From: an uncultured Oscillospiraceae bacterium
Lineage (GTDB): Bacteria > Bacillota > Clostridia > Oscillospirales > Oscillospiraceae
Direction of reading: 5' to 3'
Length of the DNA stretch: 6,927 nucleotides
Assembly (NCBI GenBank): GCA_900752445.1
Contig: CAADVN010000085.1
Coordinates: forward strand, 1 to 6,927
Every line of letters starts with the position of its first letter. Position 1 is the stretch's first letter. Made by a program: the position numbers and the translations under genes. Below, in pieces: positions 5,734-6,927 of this stretch. The notes under the pieces are model-generated. The model saw nothing but the letters and a program-made list of their open reading frames with translations. It ran no database searches and had not been told where the DNA came from.

Positions 5734-6927
5734 TCATTTACCTGCCCGGCAGCGCGGAAGTCTCTGTCCCAGGCGGCTTAGTATTTCGTTTGTGATAGTC
5801 CCGGCGGACTGCGCGAGCCCGGATATGTCTATCTCGACCGTATCGCCGCTTACAACCGCCCCGCAGTCGGTGACGTCTGTAAACAGCTGGTCCATGCACA
5901 CGCGGCCCACGACCGGGGCCCTGTGCCCGTTCACAAGCACGCAGGCGGAGCCGTAATTGCGCGGGAAGCCGTCGCCGTAGCCGATGGCCAGGACGGCAAT
6001 GCGGCTGGGACGTGTGGTGGTGAAGTCCAAACCATAGCCCAGGCCCGTGCCTGCGGGCAGCTCGTGCAGCTGCGCCACGCGTACTTTGAGGCTCAGGGCC
6101 GGCCTGAGGCCTGGCCAGGCTGCGGCGTCGTCCCCGGCCCTGCTCCGCACGCCGTAGAGCGCCACGCCGCAGCGCACATATGAGCAGCGCTCGTCGGGAT
6201 AGTTCAGCAGCCCGTAGCTGCTCTGGGTGTGTAGAGCCCCGCAGTCGTGGCCGCGTCTCTTGAGTTCCGCTGCAAGTGCGAAAAAGCGTTCGCTCTGGCT
6301 TTCGGTAAATCTGCGGTTTTCCGGCGAGAGGCTGTCCGATACGCACAGGTGAGTATACATCCCCGTCACACGCAGGTGGGGCAGAGAGAAGACGCGCTCT
6401 ATCTCACCGATATTCTCCGGCTCCATGCCCAGACGGTGCATTCCCGTGTCGATCTTGAGGTGCACATCGACATTGCGCCCCGCCTTCGACAGCGCGTCGG
6501 CGTATGCCGCTTCCGTCACTGTCTGTGTGAGCCTGTACCTTGCAAGGCAGTTGAAATTCTCGGGAGCCGTCCAGCCCAGGACGAGTATCGTGCCGCGTAT
6601 GCCCGCGCGGCGCAGCTCGACGCCCTCGGAGGCGCAGGCCACGGCAAAGGCGCGCAGACCCATGCCGGAGAGCAGCCGGGCCGTCCTCACAAGGCCGTGC
6701 CCATAGGCTTCGCACTTGAGCACGGGCATGAGCTCGCAGCCGGCGGGCAGCAGGCCCTGCAGGGCCCTTGCGTTATGAAGCAGCGCGTCCTCGTCAACTT
6801 CGACCCAGGCCCGGGCTTTTGCGTGGGGCTGCACCGGTTTGAGCCATTTCAGCAGCGGCAGCCAAGCCGCCGACACAGCCGCCGAAAGAAGGCAGAACGC
6901 TAAAACGCGCCCACGGGCGGTTCCGAC
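5734..6927 (-). CDS. vanT: VanT-type membrane serine/alanine racemase, C-terminal catalytic part (5' end outside window)
   Basis: A PLP fold-type III racemase, interconverting L- and D-Ala and/or L- and D-Ser. Numbering from the GTG codon at 6876: the cofactor Lys54 is in VLKCEAYGHG, with HLKIDTGMHRLG (139-150), THLCVSDSL (175-183), QSSYGLLNYP (218-227), GYGLDF with the second catalytic base Tyr281 (280-285), GRVCMDQ (325-331) and TITNEILSRLG (360-370). That GTG is probably not the start: the frame remains open to 6927, and the 17 extra residues complete a hydrophobic span (VLAFCLLSAAVSAAWLPLL) just ahead of the racemase domain. VanT proteins have this layout, a multi-span membrane domain then a cytoplasmic racemase. 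QSSYGLLNYP and TITNE, with Asn363 where alanine racemases have Tyr, are VanT-like to my memory. A plain alanine racemase with a local anchor is the alternative. Racemase fold 0.97; VanT type about 0.75. Confidence 0.85.
   Translation of the reverse strand, partial: VGTARGRVLAFCLLSAAVSAAWLPLLKWLKPVQPHAKARAWVEVDEDALLHNARALQGLLPAGCELMPVLKCEAYGHGLVRTARLLSGMGLRAFAVACASEGVELRRAGIRGTILVLGWTAPENFNCLARYRLTQTVTEAAYADALSKAGRNVDVHLKIDTGMHRLGMEPENIGEIERVFSLPHLRVTGMYTHLCVSDSLSPENRRFTESQSERFFALAAELKRRGHDCGALHTQSSYGLLNYPDERCSYVRCGVALYGVRSRAGDDAAAWPGLRPALSLKVRVAQLHELPAGTGLGYGLDFTTTRPSRIAVLAIGYGDGFPRNYGSACVLVNGHRAPVVGRVCMDQLFTDVTDCGAVVSGDTVEIDISGLAQSAGTITNEILSRLGQRLPRCRAGK

Noticed and set aside
6247..6903. 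A 218-codon plus-strand frame opposite the racemase
   Set aside because: It is fully antisense to a motif-rich racemase and has no recognisable domain or good ribosome site.

Overview
The window is a GC-rich (roughly 60-65% by eye), densely packed bacterial chromosome segment. Strong Shine-Dalgarno sites, GTG/TTG starts, a CwlD-like cell-wall amidase, a DUF6873/GME-fold protein and a VanT-type racemase together suggest a low-copy chromosomal region of a GC-rich Clostridia (gut-type Oscillospirales or a relative). That assignment is inference from gene content; no taxonomic marker is present. No RNA genes, insertion sequences, CRISPR arrays or phage genes were found.

Layout. A serine beta-lactamase-like hydrolase on the minus strand runs off the left edge (1-335). 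A 149-base divergent region (336-484) holds AT-rich promoter elements and a terminator-like hairpin. anmK (anhydro-N-acetylmuramic acid kinase) follows on the plus strand (485-1672). It converges on, and overlaps by 32 bases, the last gene of a minus-strand run. Read in the direction of transcription that run is: VanT-type racemase (from beyond 6927 to 5734), an AspB-type aminotransferase (5664-4474, with its own promoter), a CwlD-like N-acetylmuramoyl-L-alanine amidase (4425-3688), radA (3691-2330) and a DUF6873 protein (2333-1641). The last three genes are joined by two 4-base stop/start overlaps, so they are very probably co-transcribed and translationally coupled.

Theme. Four of the seven genes act on the wall or its building blocks: a D-Ala-D-Ala-recognising type hydrolase, a recycler of anhydro-MurNAc, an amidase that cuts the stem peptide from MurNAc, and a racemase making D-Ala and/or D-Ser. 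The aminotransferase supplies amino-acid metabolism. RadA (recombination) and the uncharacterised DUF6873 protein are operon partners without an obvious wall role.

Most notable point. The gene at the right edge looks like an ordinary alanine racemase if started at the GTG at 6876, but its frame stays open to the window edge and encodes a hydrophobic segment just before the catalytic domain. It also carries VanT-like signatures, including Asn in place of the usual active-site Tyr. It is therefore probably the catalytic half of a membrane-bound serine/alanine racemase. I did not see a wholly new multi-gene system; the DUF6873 protein coupled to radA is the least understood element.
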